A stretch of DNA of 64,000 bases from Clostridioides difficile. Lineage in GTDB: Bacteria; Bacillota; Clostridia; Peptostreptococcales; Peptostreptococcaceae. Below the pieces are notes generated by a model, which saw only the letters and a program-made list of their open reading frames with translations, ran no database searches and was not told the DNA's origin. Below are positions 15,903 to 24,285 of the stretch, piece by piece. The position numbers and the translations under genes are program-made. Position 1 is the stretch's first letter; each line of letters begins with the position of its first letter. Location of the stretch: NCBI GenBank assembly GCA_024919175.1, contig CP103804.1:1364001-1428000 (forward strand), read 5' to 3'.

Positions 15903-18677
15903 ATGAGGTATTATAATAAACCTACCAAAGAAGTCTTAAAATACTTAAAGACAAATCCAGAAGTTGGACTTGCTGATAATGAGGTAGAAGAAAGGAAGCT
16001 TAGATATGGATTAAATGAATTTACGATAAAAGAAGGACGAACATTTTGGGACGAGTTGGGAGAAAGTCTTACAGAGCCAATGATATTAATACTCCTAGGA
16101 GCAGCAGTAATAAGTTCTTTTGTAGGAGAATTGCATGATGCATTAGGGATTTTAGGCGCTATTTTCATTGGGATTTCCATAGGTATAATAACTGAAGGGA
16201 AATCTAAAAAGGCAGCTCATGCTCTATCAAAATTAACAGAAAATATAGAAGTAAAAGCACTTAGAAATGGTAAGATAATTAAAATATCAAAAGATAATTT
16301 AGTTCCAGGAGATATTGTATATATAGAGACTGGAGACATGATACCAGCAGATGGAAGGCTTATACAATCTATAAATTTAAAACTTAGAGAAGACATGCTT
16401 ACAGGAGAATCTGATGATGTAGCCAAAAATGCTGATGCTATACTGGATATGGAGGTAGTTTATTCTAAGACAGAAATAATCGAACAAGATACAATACCTG
16501 CAAAGCAAATAAATATGGTATTTGGAGGAACTCTTGTAGCATATGGTAGGGGAATAATGGTTGTTACTCATATTGGTGATAAGACTGAGATGGGTAAGAT
16601 AGCACAAAATTTATCAAATGAAGAACAGCAAACTCCGCTACAAATTAAATTAGGTAAGTTAGGTGCTAAAATAGCAGGTATATCAGGTGTAATAGCTACA
16701 TTATTATGTATGTTTATGATTATACAAATGCAAAGAAGAGGTATGCTAATTTTAGATACAAGCAGTATTTTATCTTTTTTACAATCATTAGAGCCTGCTA
16801 AAAATGCATATATGGTTTGTATTGCTTTAATAGTTGCAACAGTGCCAGAAGGTTTACCAACTATGATAAATATTACCTTAGCCATAACAATGCAAAAGAT
16901 GGCAAAGATAAATGCATTAGTAACAAAGAAAGAAGCCTGTGAAACTATAGGTTCTGTTTCTGTAATATGTTCTGATAAGACTGGTACTTTGACACAAAAT
17001 AAAATGATGGTAGAGGTAGCTTATATTGATGGTAAATATGTAAATAGTGGAGAATATAAGAGTAATAGCTATTTTGAAGAAAATTGTATTGTAAATTCAA
17101 CAGCAGATATAGAAAAAGAAGAAAATTCATTTAAATATATAGGGAGTGCAACAGAGTGTGCATTACTTTTATACCACAATGATAAAGATTATACTGAAAT
17201 GAGAAAGCAAACTTATTTAATCTCACAAATACCATTTAGCTCAGAAGAAAAGAAAATGTCAACATTAATTCGTCAAGACGACTCAGATATATTACTTTCA
17301 AAAGGAGCTCCAGAAGTATTATTAAAGAAATGTTCTTATGTACAACAAGGTAAAAATATTGTTCCAATAACTCCAAGAATAGAAAAAAGTATTTTAGATG
17401 AAATTAGAAAGTTACAGATTAAATCTATGAGAACATTAGGTTTTGCCTACAAAAAAATGACTAAATCTCGCACAGAAGTAGCAATAACGTCAGAAGGAGA
17501 ATTAAATCTAATAGGAAATCCAAGAGGCTATGAAAAAGAAGAAAATTTAATTTTTAGTGGATTTGTAGGAATAGTAGACCCATTGAGAGAAGGTGTTAAA
17601 GATTCTATTGATAAAGCTTTTAGTGCTGGAGTAGATGTAAAAATGCTTACAGGGGATAATATCAATACAGCTACTGCTATTGGAGATGAGTTGGGATTAT
17701 TAAATGATGGAAAAAAAGCTGTTGAAGCTACTTATATAGATGTGCTTACAGATGAAGAATTAAGAAAAGAAATAAAGGAAATCTCAATCGTTGCAAGAAG
17801 TAAGCCAGATACAAAAATGAGAATAGTTTCAGCGCTTCAAAAAAGTGGAGAAGTTGTAGCAGTAACAGGTGATGGTATAAATGATGCTCCTGCACTTAGT
17901 CAAGCAGATGTAGGAATTGCAATGGGTATTTCTGGAACAGAGGTTTCTAAAAATGCAGCTGATATAATATTGACTGATGACAGTTTTAGCACAATAGTAG
18001 AGGGAATAAAATGGGGAAGAGGTATATATGAAAACTTTCAAAGGTTTATACAGTTTCAACTTACTGTAAATATAGTGGCATTTATAATTGCTATAATATC
18101 TCAACTTACTGGTCAGGACATGCCTTTTACCACAATACAATTATTATGGGTAAACATAATAATGGATGGTCCTCCAGCATTAGCATTAGGGTTAGAGCCT
18201 GTTAGAGATTATGTATTGAAAAGAAAACCAATAAATAGACATTCTGGAATAATAGCTAGGTCTATGTCTGTAAATATTATTATAAATGCTATCCTTATGA
18301 TCACAATTGTATTTACACAATCAGCTTTCAACATACTGGGAGCAACATCAGAAGAACAAGGTACTGTTATATTTTCCTTATTTGCATTCAGTGCCCTTTT
18401 TAATGCATTAAATTGTAGAGAATTTGGATTAAACAGTACAATACCAAATCTATTTAAAAATAAATTAGCATTACAAGTAATAGTTGTGACAGGTGTGATT
18501 CAAATAATATTTACCCAAGTATTCCAAAGTTTCTTCAATTCAGTGTCACTAGGGTTTGATATGTGGATAAAGATAATATTATTTGCATCAACTATTCTAT
18601 TGGCAAATGAATTTGTAAAATTATTTCTTAGAACAATAAAAAATGGTAGAAAAGTAAGTCTTAATGATAAAAATTAA
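15903..18677 (+). CDS. P-type calcium-transporting ATPase (PMCA/SERCA-like)
   Basis: The 924-residue pump shows the P2-ATPase order: cation N-terminal domain, LTGESDDV actuator loop, PEGLPTMINI in membrane helix 4 (ion site), the phosphorylated aspartate D358 in CSDKTGTLTQNK, the KGAPE nucleotide loop, MLTGDN and TGDGINDAPAL hinge motifs, and a C-terminal bundle of membrane helices. The PEGL motif and NxxxxD-type helix 6 (LLWVNIIMDGPPALALG) indicate Ca2+ export from the cytoplasm, though Mn2+ is possible. It stands alone between two terminators. An AAGGGGG site precedes the ATG. Confidence 0.9.
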   Translation: MRYYNKPTKEVLKYLKTNPEVGLADNEVEERKLRYGLNEFTIKEGRTFWDELGESLTEPMILILLGAAVISSFVGELHDALGILGAIFIGISIGIITEGKSKKAAHALSKLTENIEVKALRNGKIIKISKDNLVPGDIVYIETGDMIPADGRLIQSINLKLREDMLTGESDDVAKNADAILDMEVVYSKTEIIEQDTIPAKQINMVFGGTLVAYGRGIMVVTHIGDKTEMGKIAQNLSNEEQQTPLQIKLGKLGAKIAGISGVIATLLCMFMIIQMQRRGMLILDTSSILSFLQSLEPAKNAYMVCIALIVATVPEGLPTMINITLAITMQKMAKINALVTKKEACETIGSVSVICSDKTGTLTQNKMMVEVAYIDGKYVNSGEYKSNSYFEENCIVNSTADIEKEENSFKYIGSATECALLLYHNDKDYTEMRKQTYLISQIPFSSEEKKMSTLIRQDDSDILLSKGAPEVLLKKCSYVQQGKNIVPITPRIEKSILDEIRKLQIKSMRTLGFAYKKMTKSRTEVAITSEGELNLIGNPRGYEKEENLIFSGFVGIVDPLREGVKDSIDKAFSAGVDVKMLTGDNINTATAIGDELGLLNDGKKAVEATYIDVLTDEELRKEIKEISIVARSKPDTKMRIVSALQKSGEVVAVTGDGINDAPALSQADVGIAMGISGTEVSKNAADIILTDDSFSTIVEGIKWGRGIYENFQRFIQFQLTVNIVAFIIAIISQLTGQDMPFTTIQLLWVNIIMDGPPALALGLEPVRDYVLKRKPINRHSGIIARSMSVNIIINAILMITIVFTQSAFNILGATSEEQGTVIFSLFAFSALFNALNCREFGLNSTIPNLFKNKLALQVIVVTGVIQIIFTQVFQSFFNSVSLGFDMWIKIILFASTILLANEFVKLFLRTIKNGRKVSLNDKN

Positions 18678-18688
18678 TTTCTAAAATT

Positions 18689-18721
18689 CCGCAAAATCGT
18701 ATTAATACTATGCTTTTGCGG
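18689..18721 (+). terminator. Terminator after the P-type ATPase gene
   Basis: CCGCAAAA at 18689-18696 pairs with TTTTGCGG at 18714-18721, followed by TTTTATTTG. Confidence 0.8.
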
Positions 18722-18936
18722 TTTTATTTGTTTTTATGTAAGTGATTTCAAAATAATATTTTAATGGTAAAGAGTTTCTTTACCATTGTCGCAATATTTA
18801 TTTTGTCTGATATAATGGTTAAAGAACATTAACGAAACATATTGAAGATAACTAGAAGAGTAAAAATACAAATAAAAAGTATATCTGAGTATTTAAGTAA
18901 ATTAAAAATATGTATGGATTTAAAAATAGGAGTTTT

Positions 18937-18960
18937 ATGAAGGAGTTGCTAAAATTATGA
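18937..18960 (+). CDS. Seven-codon upstream ORF coupled to the next gene
   Basis: ATG at 18937 after a TAGGAG site opens MKELLKL and stops at TGA 18958-18960, which overlaps the ATG (18957) of the following flavodoxin-ferredoxin gene in an ATGA arrangement. Its own second to third codons contain the AGGAG that serves as the downstream gene's ribosome binding site. This layout suggests translational coupling; whether the peptide itself matters is unknown. Confidence 0.4.
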   Translation: MKELLKL

Positions 18961-19709
18961 TTATATATTTTTCTGGTACTGGTAACAGTGAATATGTAGC
19001 AAAAAAAATAGGTAAAGAACTTCAGGATGAAGTGTTGAATCTCTTTGAAAAAGTTCGAACTAGGGATTATTCTCACTTGGTATCTGATAGACCGTGGGTT
19101 ATCGTTGTACCAACTTATGCATGGCGTATTCCACGCATTGTACATGAATGGTTGATGAAAACAGAACTGGGTGGAAACAAGAATATTTATTTTGTAATGA
19201 CTTGTGGAGCTGATACTGGCAATGCAGGTAACTATTTGAATAAATTATGCAAGATAAAAGGGATGAATTACAGGGGATGTGCTTCTGTAGTCATGCCAGA
19301 AAACTATATTGCGCTCTTTAGTACACCAAGTAAAGAAGAAGCCTTAGTGACGATTGAGCAAGCTGAGCAGAAAATATTATCCGCTATACAATGCATTAGA
19401 ACTGATATAGAATTCCCAGAATCTAAAGTAACATTTAAGAATAAATTCAGTAGTGGTTTGGTAAATAATATATTTTATCCAATATTTGTTCATTCTAAGA
19501 AGTTTTATGTGACAGATGCTTGTGTTTCCTGTAGGAAATGTGAAAATGTATGTCCTCTTGAAAATATCAAACTTGAAAATGGAAAACCAAAATGGGGAAA
19601 TAATTGTACTCACTGCATGGCTTGTATATGTCGATGTCCAAAAGAAGCTATTGAATATGGTGAACATAGTAAGGGGATGGCACGTTATATTTGCCCAAAG
19701 GAAATATAA
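18957..19709 (+). CDS. EFR1-type flavodoxin/ferredoxin fusion protein
   Basis: The 250-residue protein begins with a flavodoxin-like domain (IIYFSGTGNSEYVAKKI FMN phosphate loop, MTCGADTG) and ends with two [4Fe-4S] motifs, CVSCRKCENVCP and CTHCMACICRCP. Such EFR1 family proteins are soluble electron carriers in clostridia. The electron partners are unknown. A paralogue with the same layout is encoded convergently at 19848-20609. The start overlaps the stop of a seven-codon upstream ORF. Confidence 0.85.
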   Translation: MIIYFSGTGNSEYVAKKIGKELQDEVLNLFEKVRTRDYSHLVSDRPWVIVVPTYAWRIPRIVHEWLMKTELGGNKNIYFVMTCGADTGNAGNYLNKLCKIKGMNYRGCASVVMPENYIALFSTPSKEEALVTIEQAEQKILSAIQCIRTDIEFPESKVTFKNKFSSGLVNNIFYPIFVHSKKFYVTDACVSCRKCENVCPLENIKLENGKPKWGNNCTHCMACICRCPKEAIEYGEHSKGMARYICPKEI

Positions 19710-19762
19710 AAAATAAATGATTTAAACTAATTCTGATGTATGTTGATTTAAGTATTAATTTA

Positions 19763-19796
19763 AAAGACAGTTGATAAATAGTCAACTGTCTTTTTT
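19763..19796 (+). terminator. Terminator between convergent EFR1 genes
   Basis: AAAGACAGTTGA at 19763-19774 pairs with TCAACTGTCTTT at 19782-19793, followed by a T run on the plus strand. Confidence 0.85.
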
Positions 19797-19847
19797 CAAT
19801 TAATTAAATTAACTAGTCATTATAATTAAATTATAATGAAGTTTGTA

Positions 19848-20609
19848 TTATAGATATTTTTCAATTTTACTTTGCTCAATTACACGTTTACCCAATAAGG
19901 TAATTGCCTGTTTTGGGCAATTATTAACACAGCGATAGCACATAGTACACTGACTTCCTGGTATAGCAGTGCCATTTTTTAAGACAATATTTTTCAAACA
20001 ACATAGATTTATACATTTTCCACATCCAATACATTTGTCAGTGTTTATTTTTAATTTGTCTGAATAGTATTTTGTTTTACTACTAAAATACAGTCTTTGT
20101 CCAAATAAACCTGCTATATGATATAAAATTCCTATCCCATCTTGTGGTGGAGCTTCATCTTGTAATTTTTTTACAGCATGCTTTATTTTTTGCTCTGCAT
20201 TTGTTATGAGTTTCCTATTGTTTTCTAAAGTCTTTTTTAATGCCTTTTCGTCAGCAATGCTATCAGGCATTTTTAAATGTAAACCTCCAATAATTACTGC
20301 ACCATATTTTTTAAGCAAACGAGCCAAGATACCTGCTCCATCTCCACTGAATAGCCCCATTGTTGTAATAATAAAAACTCGTTTATCTTTCCATAAATTT
20401 TGATGATTGATTATAAAATCTTTTAATATTTTAGGTATGTTGCTATATTGTGTAGGATAGCTAAATACAATATCTTTGTGATGACTAATTTGATGTAATA
20501 ATTGTTTATCTTCAATAGAAAATGCTTTTGATGTCATATCATATTCCTGCAAAAACTTTTCTATACAATATTTTGAATTGCCTGTTCCACTGAAATATAT
20601 TCCTAGCAT
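19848..20609 (-). CDS. EFR1-type flavodoxin/ferredoxin fusion protein (second copy)
   Basis: The 253-residue product has the same architecture as its convergent neighbour: an N-terminal GIYFSGTGNSKYC flavin loop, a TTMGLFSGDG segment, and two cluster motifs, CIGCGKCINLCC and CTMCYRCVNNCP. The first motif ends with cysteine instead of the usual proline after the last Cys. The two proteins are diverged, so this is an old duplication or separate recruitment rather than a recent copy. Role: low-potential electron transfer in the cytoplasm, partner unknown. Confidence 0.85.
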   Translation of the reverse strand: MLGIYFSGTGNSKYCIEKFLQEYDMTSKAFSIEDKQLLHQISHHKDIVFSYPTQYSNIPKILKDFIINHQNLWKDKRVFIITTMGLFSGDGAGILARLLKKYGAVIIGGLHLKMPDSIADEKALKKTLENNRKLITNAEQKIKHAVKKLQDEAPPQDGIGILYHIAGLFGQRLYFSSKTKYYSDKLKINTDKCIGCGKCINLCCLKNIVLKNGTAIPGSQCTMCYRCVNNCPKQAITLLGKRVIEQSKIEKYL

Positions 20610-20927
20610 AATTTTTCTCCAAATTTTAATTTATTGATTTGTTTTATTCTATCATGAGTATATGTAAAAGTCACTTTTTTATGTTTTGAGTAGATATTTA
20701 TATGTGATTTAATAAATAAAAGTTATCAATTAAGAGGTATATAAATAACTACTATTATGAAAAATATAATAGAGAATTTGTTTATGATATTATTTTATAT
20801 TTATATGAGCAAGAAATGGTTATAGATTATAATAGTAGAAAGATTAATAAGTGAATGTTAAGTAATAAATATAATTAATAAAAATTTTAAATTGTATCTA
20901 AAGAGAGATATAGAAAGGAAAATATTT
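20610..20927. other. Intergenic region, nothing recognised
   Basis: This 318-base AT-rich gap separates divergent genes and must hold the promoters of both, but I could not pick a convincing -35/-10 pair, repeat or ORF. Confidence 0.5.
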
Positions 20928-22547
20928 ATGAAGTTTAAAAGGTGGGTCAGTATAATTTTATCCATAATAGTGATAAGTGTTCTTCTTGTGGGTTGCACGA
21001 ATAAATCTAATTCAGATGTAGTATCGAATGAAAAAATATCACATGAAATAAACTCAACAAAAAATAGCAATAATAAGGTCGAAACTAATAAATTTAATTT
21101 AGGAACATCAGAAATGGTTATAAGAGGTAAATCTATACCATTTAATATGGAAGGAATAATATCAGTACCTGAAAATATAAAAGAAAAAGCACCTGTGGTA
21201 TTAATCTTTCATGGACAACATGGAGATGGAGAAAATGACTTTGAAGATGGATTTAAATATCTTACTGAGGATTTAGCAAGAAATGGTATCATAGGAGTAT
21301 CTATTGATACTTCAATAAATTATACTTTTAAGTATGGAGAACCAGTAGAAAATGAAAGAATAACTTATTTAGCTCAAACATATATACAAATTTTTAAGGA
21401 TATAAATGAAGGTAAGCAAAATGAACTTGGATTATATCTTAAAGATAAAGTTGATTTAAATAATATTGGTCTTATAGGACACTCTGTAGCAGGTTCAGGT
21501 GTAATTAAAATAGCAGAAGACCAAATACAAAAAGGATTCAAAGGAATAAAAGGAATTATATCACTTACACCAGCATACAATAGTCCAATAGAAAAATTTC
21601 CTGATATACCAACAGCAATAATAGTTTCAGAATATGATGGAGATGTGGTTCATAGTGGAGATGATATTTTTTATAATATATCTTTAGATAAAAATAGAAA
21701 AAGTCCATTAGGATTAACTTATCTAGTGGGTGGAAACCATAATTCATATAATTCAGTTTTAGGAGAAAAAGAGTTTTCTAAGCCACAGACTACTAATGGA
21801 ACTTATCCTGAGAAATTAGGAGAAGAAGAACATAGAGACTTTTTATCAAATTATGCAGTTGACTATATGAAATCTATTTTTGGGTTTAGTAGTAGTGAAT
21901 CACCTATTTTTGATAAAAAAGGATTGCCTTATAAAATGTATGGATATCAAACTTTAAATAAAGTTAAATACAGTGAATCTGTAGAACTATTCAATAAAAA
22001 GACATTTAAAAATATAAATTCAAGTAACGTTGATACAAAAGAATTGGTTGAATCAGAGAGATTAAATAAAGATACTGCCAAAATATTTATCAATACAGGA
22101 GTGAATGAAGATTTAGACTTATTACAAGTTGATTGGAAATCTGAAAGTGGAAAAATAGAACTACCTTTAAATAATAATAACTTAGGAGATTATTCTGCAT
22201 TAAAGTTTAGATGGGCACTAAACTCTCCTAGTAAATTAAATAACAAAAATAATGTGGTATCTTTCAAGCTTACTCTAGTTGATTCTAAGGGCAAAGAAAG
22301 TAGTGTCATTGTAGAAAATGATAAAGTATCTGCTATGAAGTATTTTGAAGGAGAAGTTATAAAAGACGAATATGTAGAAGGCAAGTTTATGGAGTTTTGG
22401 TCAAGATATACTCCAATAAGTGATACAATAATACCACTTGATAAGTTTAAAAATATAAGTTTATCTAATATAAAAAATGTAACAATTGAATTTGAAAGTC
22501 CAGAAACGGGCTCAATTATGTTAAATAAAATAGTTGGTATAAAATAA
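20928..22547 (+). CDS. Lipoprotein with alpha/beta-hydrolase domain
   Basis: The ATG at 20928 follows an AGAAAGGAA site and begins a lipoprotein signal peptide (MKFKRWVSIILSIIVISVLL then lipobox LVGC), so the mature 539-residue protein should be anchored on the outer face of the membrane. A longer frame from a TTG at 20892 would spoil the signal. Residues about 80-330 look like an alpha/beta hydrolase: LIFHGQHGDGEND oxyanion strand, the nucleophile elbow GHSVAGSG and a late GGNHNSYN histidine. The C-terminal 200 residues look like a beta-rich accessory domain. Likely a surface esterase or peptidase; substrate unknown. Confidence 0.75.
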   Translation: MKFKRWVSIILSIIVISVLLVGCTNKSNSDVVSNEKISHEINSTKNSNNKVETNKFNLGTSEMVIRGKSIPFNMEGIISVPENIKEKAPVVLIFHGQHGDGENDFEDGFKYLTEDLARNGIIGVSIDTSINYTFKYGEPVENERITYLAQTYIQIFKDINEGKQNELGLYLKDKVDLNNIGLIGHSVAGSGVIKIAEDQIQKGFKGIKGIISLTPAYNSPIEKFPDIPTAIIVSEYDGDVVHSGDDIFYNISLDKNRKSPLGLTYLVGGNHNSYNSVLGEKEFSKPQTTNGTYPEKLGEEEHRDFLSNYAVDYMKSIFGFSSSESPIFDKKGLPYKMYGYQTLNKVKYSESVELFNKKTFKNINSSNVDTKELVESERLNKDTAKIFINTGVNEDLDLLQVDWKSESGKIELPLNNNNLGDYSALKFRWALNSPSKLNNKNNVVSFKLTLVDSKGKESSVIVENDKVSAMKYFEGEVIKDEYVEGKFMEFWSRYTPISDTIIPLDKFKNISLSNIKNVTIEFESPETGSIMLNKIVGIK

Positions 22548-22551
22548 TAAT

Positions 22552-22594
22552 ATTGGTTCTAGATAAAAGTACAAAATATCTAGAGCCAATTTTA
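22552..22594 (+). terminator. Terminator after the lipoprotein hydrolase
   Basis: ATTGGTTCTAGATA at 22552-22565 pairs with TATCTAGAGCCAAT at 22577-22590 with one G-U pair, followed by TTTTATT. Confidence 0.85.
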
Positions 22595-22779
22595 TTAAAC
22601 CTATTAATTTTAGTAAGATATATAAAATTACTTTATATTAACTATAAGAAAAGAAAATTAAGAATATTTTACTAACATAGAGCAAGTTTAAAGAATTTTA
22701 TATCTAAATTGTGTTATCATAAGTAAAGATATAAAGTTTAGAGTTTATTAATAAAATAAAAGACAGGGAGGTAAGTTTT

Positions 22780-23958
22780 ATGTTTTCAAAAATCCTAGTC
22801 AAAACATTTATCAAAGATAGTGAAAATGTTCAAGATAAAGTTGTAAGAAATAAGTATGGTTATGTGGCAGGAATAATAGGTATAATATCTAATTTAGTTT
22901 TATTTATAGTAAAGGTATCTATAGGTATGCTTACATCAAGTATAGCTATAATGGCAGATGCATTTAATAATCTTTCAGATATGGCATCTTCAGCAATAAC
23001 TATGATTGGGTTTAAACTAGCAAGTAAACCAGCTGATAAAGAGCATCCTTTTGGACATGGTAGAATAGAATATCTATCAGCATTGATAGTAGCATTTATG
23101 GTTATGTTGGTTGGACTTCAATTTGTGAAATCGTCTATAGAAAGAATAACAAATCCAGTTCCTATCAAGTTTGAATTAGTACCACTTATACTTTTAATTG
23201 CATCTATAATGGTTAAAATATGGCTGAGCCGTTTTAATAAATTTATGGGAAATAAAATTAATTCATCAGCATTAAAAGCAGTGTCATTAGATGCTTTAGG
23301 AGATGTATTTACATCAAGTTGTGTAGTTATATCTTTTATTTTGGCTAGATTTACTAATTTGCCGATAGATGGATATGTAGGTATTGTAGTATCATTAGTA
23401 ATACTTTATGCAGGATTTTCTCTTGTAAAAGATACTATAAATCCTCTTCTTGGAGAAGCTCCAGATGAAGAAATGGTCAAGTCTATTTTAGAATTATTAT
23501 TATCTTATGAACATATAATAGGTACACATGATTTAATAATCCATAATTATGGAGTTGGAAGATGTATTGCATCTATACATGCAGAAATTCCATCGAATAT
23601 AGATATAATGGAAATTCATGAAATTATAGATACTGCAGAAAGAGAAATATCTGAAAAATTGGATATATACTTAGTAATTCATATGGACCCTATATGCCTT
23701 GATGATGAAGAGGTTATATCAGCAAAAAGAGAACTTGAAAAAATACTTAAAAAAAATAGTCTTATAAAATCTATGCATGATTTTAGGATAGTTGGAAAAG
23801 GAAGCAAAAAAAATTTAGTTTTTGATATAGTAGTTAATCCTTCTGAATTCTCCAAAGGTATGTCAGAAGAAGATTTAAAAGAAGATATAACAAAACTAGT
23901 TAAGGATATGAATCCTGAATATAATTGTGTCATTGTTGTAGATAAGGACTTCATTTAA
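22780..23958 (+). CDS. Cation diffusion facilitator family transporter
   Basis: The 392-residue protein has six membrane segments with the CDF metal-site signatures (DAFNNLSDMASS, HPFGHGRIEYLSAL, LDALGDVFTSS) and a soluble C-terminal domain with histidines (HNYGVGRCIASIHAEI, HEIIDTAE). CDF proteins export Zn2+, Mn2+, Fe2+ or related ions by proton antiport as dimers. The C-terminus is longer than the minimal family, with a second small domain after about residue 300. An AGGGAGG site precedes the ATG. The metal cannot be decided from motifs alone. Confidence 0.88.
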   Translation: MFSKILVKTFIKDSENVQDKVVRNKYGYVAGIIGIISNLVLFIVKVSIGMLTSSIAIMADAFNNLSDMASSAITMIGFKLASKPADKEHPFGHGRIEYLSALIVAFMVMLVGLQFVKSSIERITNPVPIKFELVPLILLIASIMVKIWLSRFNKFMGNKINSSALKAVSLDALGDVFTSSCVVISFILARFTNLPIDGYVGIVVSLVILYAGFSLVKDTINPLLGEAPDEEMVKSILELLLSYEHIIGTHDLIIHNYGVGRCIASIHAEIPSNIDIMEIHEIIDTAEREISEKLDIYLVIHMDPICLDDEEVISAKRELEKILKKNSLIKSMHDFRIVGKGSKKNLVFDIVVNPSEFSKGMSEEDLKEDITKLVKDMNPEYNCVIVVDKDFI

Positions 23959-24087
23959 TGATGATTAAAAAAATGAAGGAAAAAAATGTAAAAAATATAG
24001 ACAATAAAATATAGACATAATATAATAGACATATACAACTGTATTTAATTTGAATATAATAATTTTTAATTATTTTTATAAAAAAAT

Positions 24088-24195
24088 TATAGAGACGTTG
24101 AAGTATATCCTATTACTGGGCACCTTATGGATATATAGAGTCAGTGGTGCAACCGGCTATGAATGTAAATTTTTATTTATTTCATAGCTTTTTTT
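24088..24195 (+). ncRNA. Cyclic-di-GMP class II riboswitch with terminator (ON switch)
   Basis: The block from GAGACGTTGAAG through TTACTGGGCACC to GTCAGTGGTGCAACCGG (24091-24156) matches the conserved core of class II c-di-GMP aptamers. The aptamer end GCTATGAA (24156-24163) can instead pair with TTCATAGC (24181-24188) to form a terminator followed by seven T. Ligand binding should keep the 5' arm occupied and let transcription into the adhesin gene proceed. Activation of this adhesin by c-di-GMP in C. difficile is established knowledge; the pairing is what I read here. Confidence 0.9.
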
Positions 24196-24285
24196 GTATA
24201 GTTTTTTGATAAAAGAAATTAAATTATATTAGGGATTTATAGAACTTTACAAGAATGTGAATAGATTAGAGGGGGAGCAATCTAC

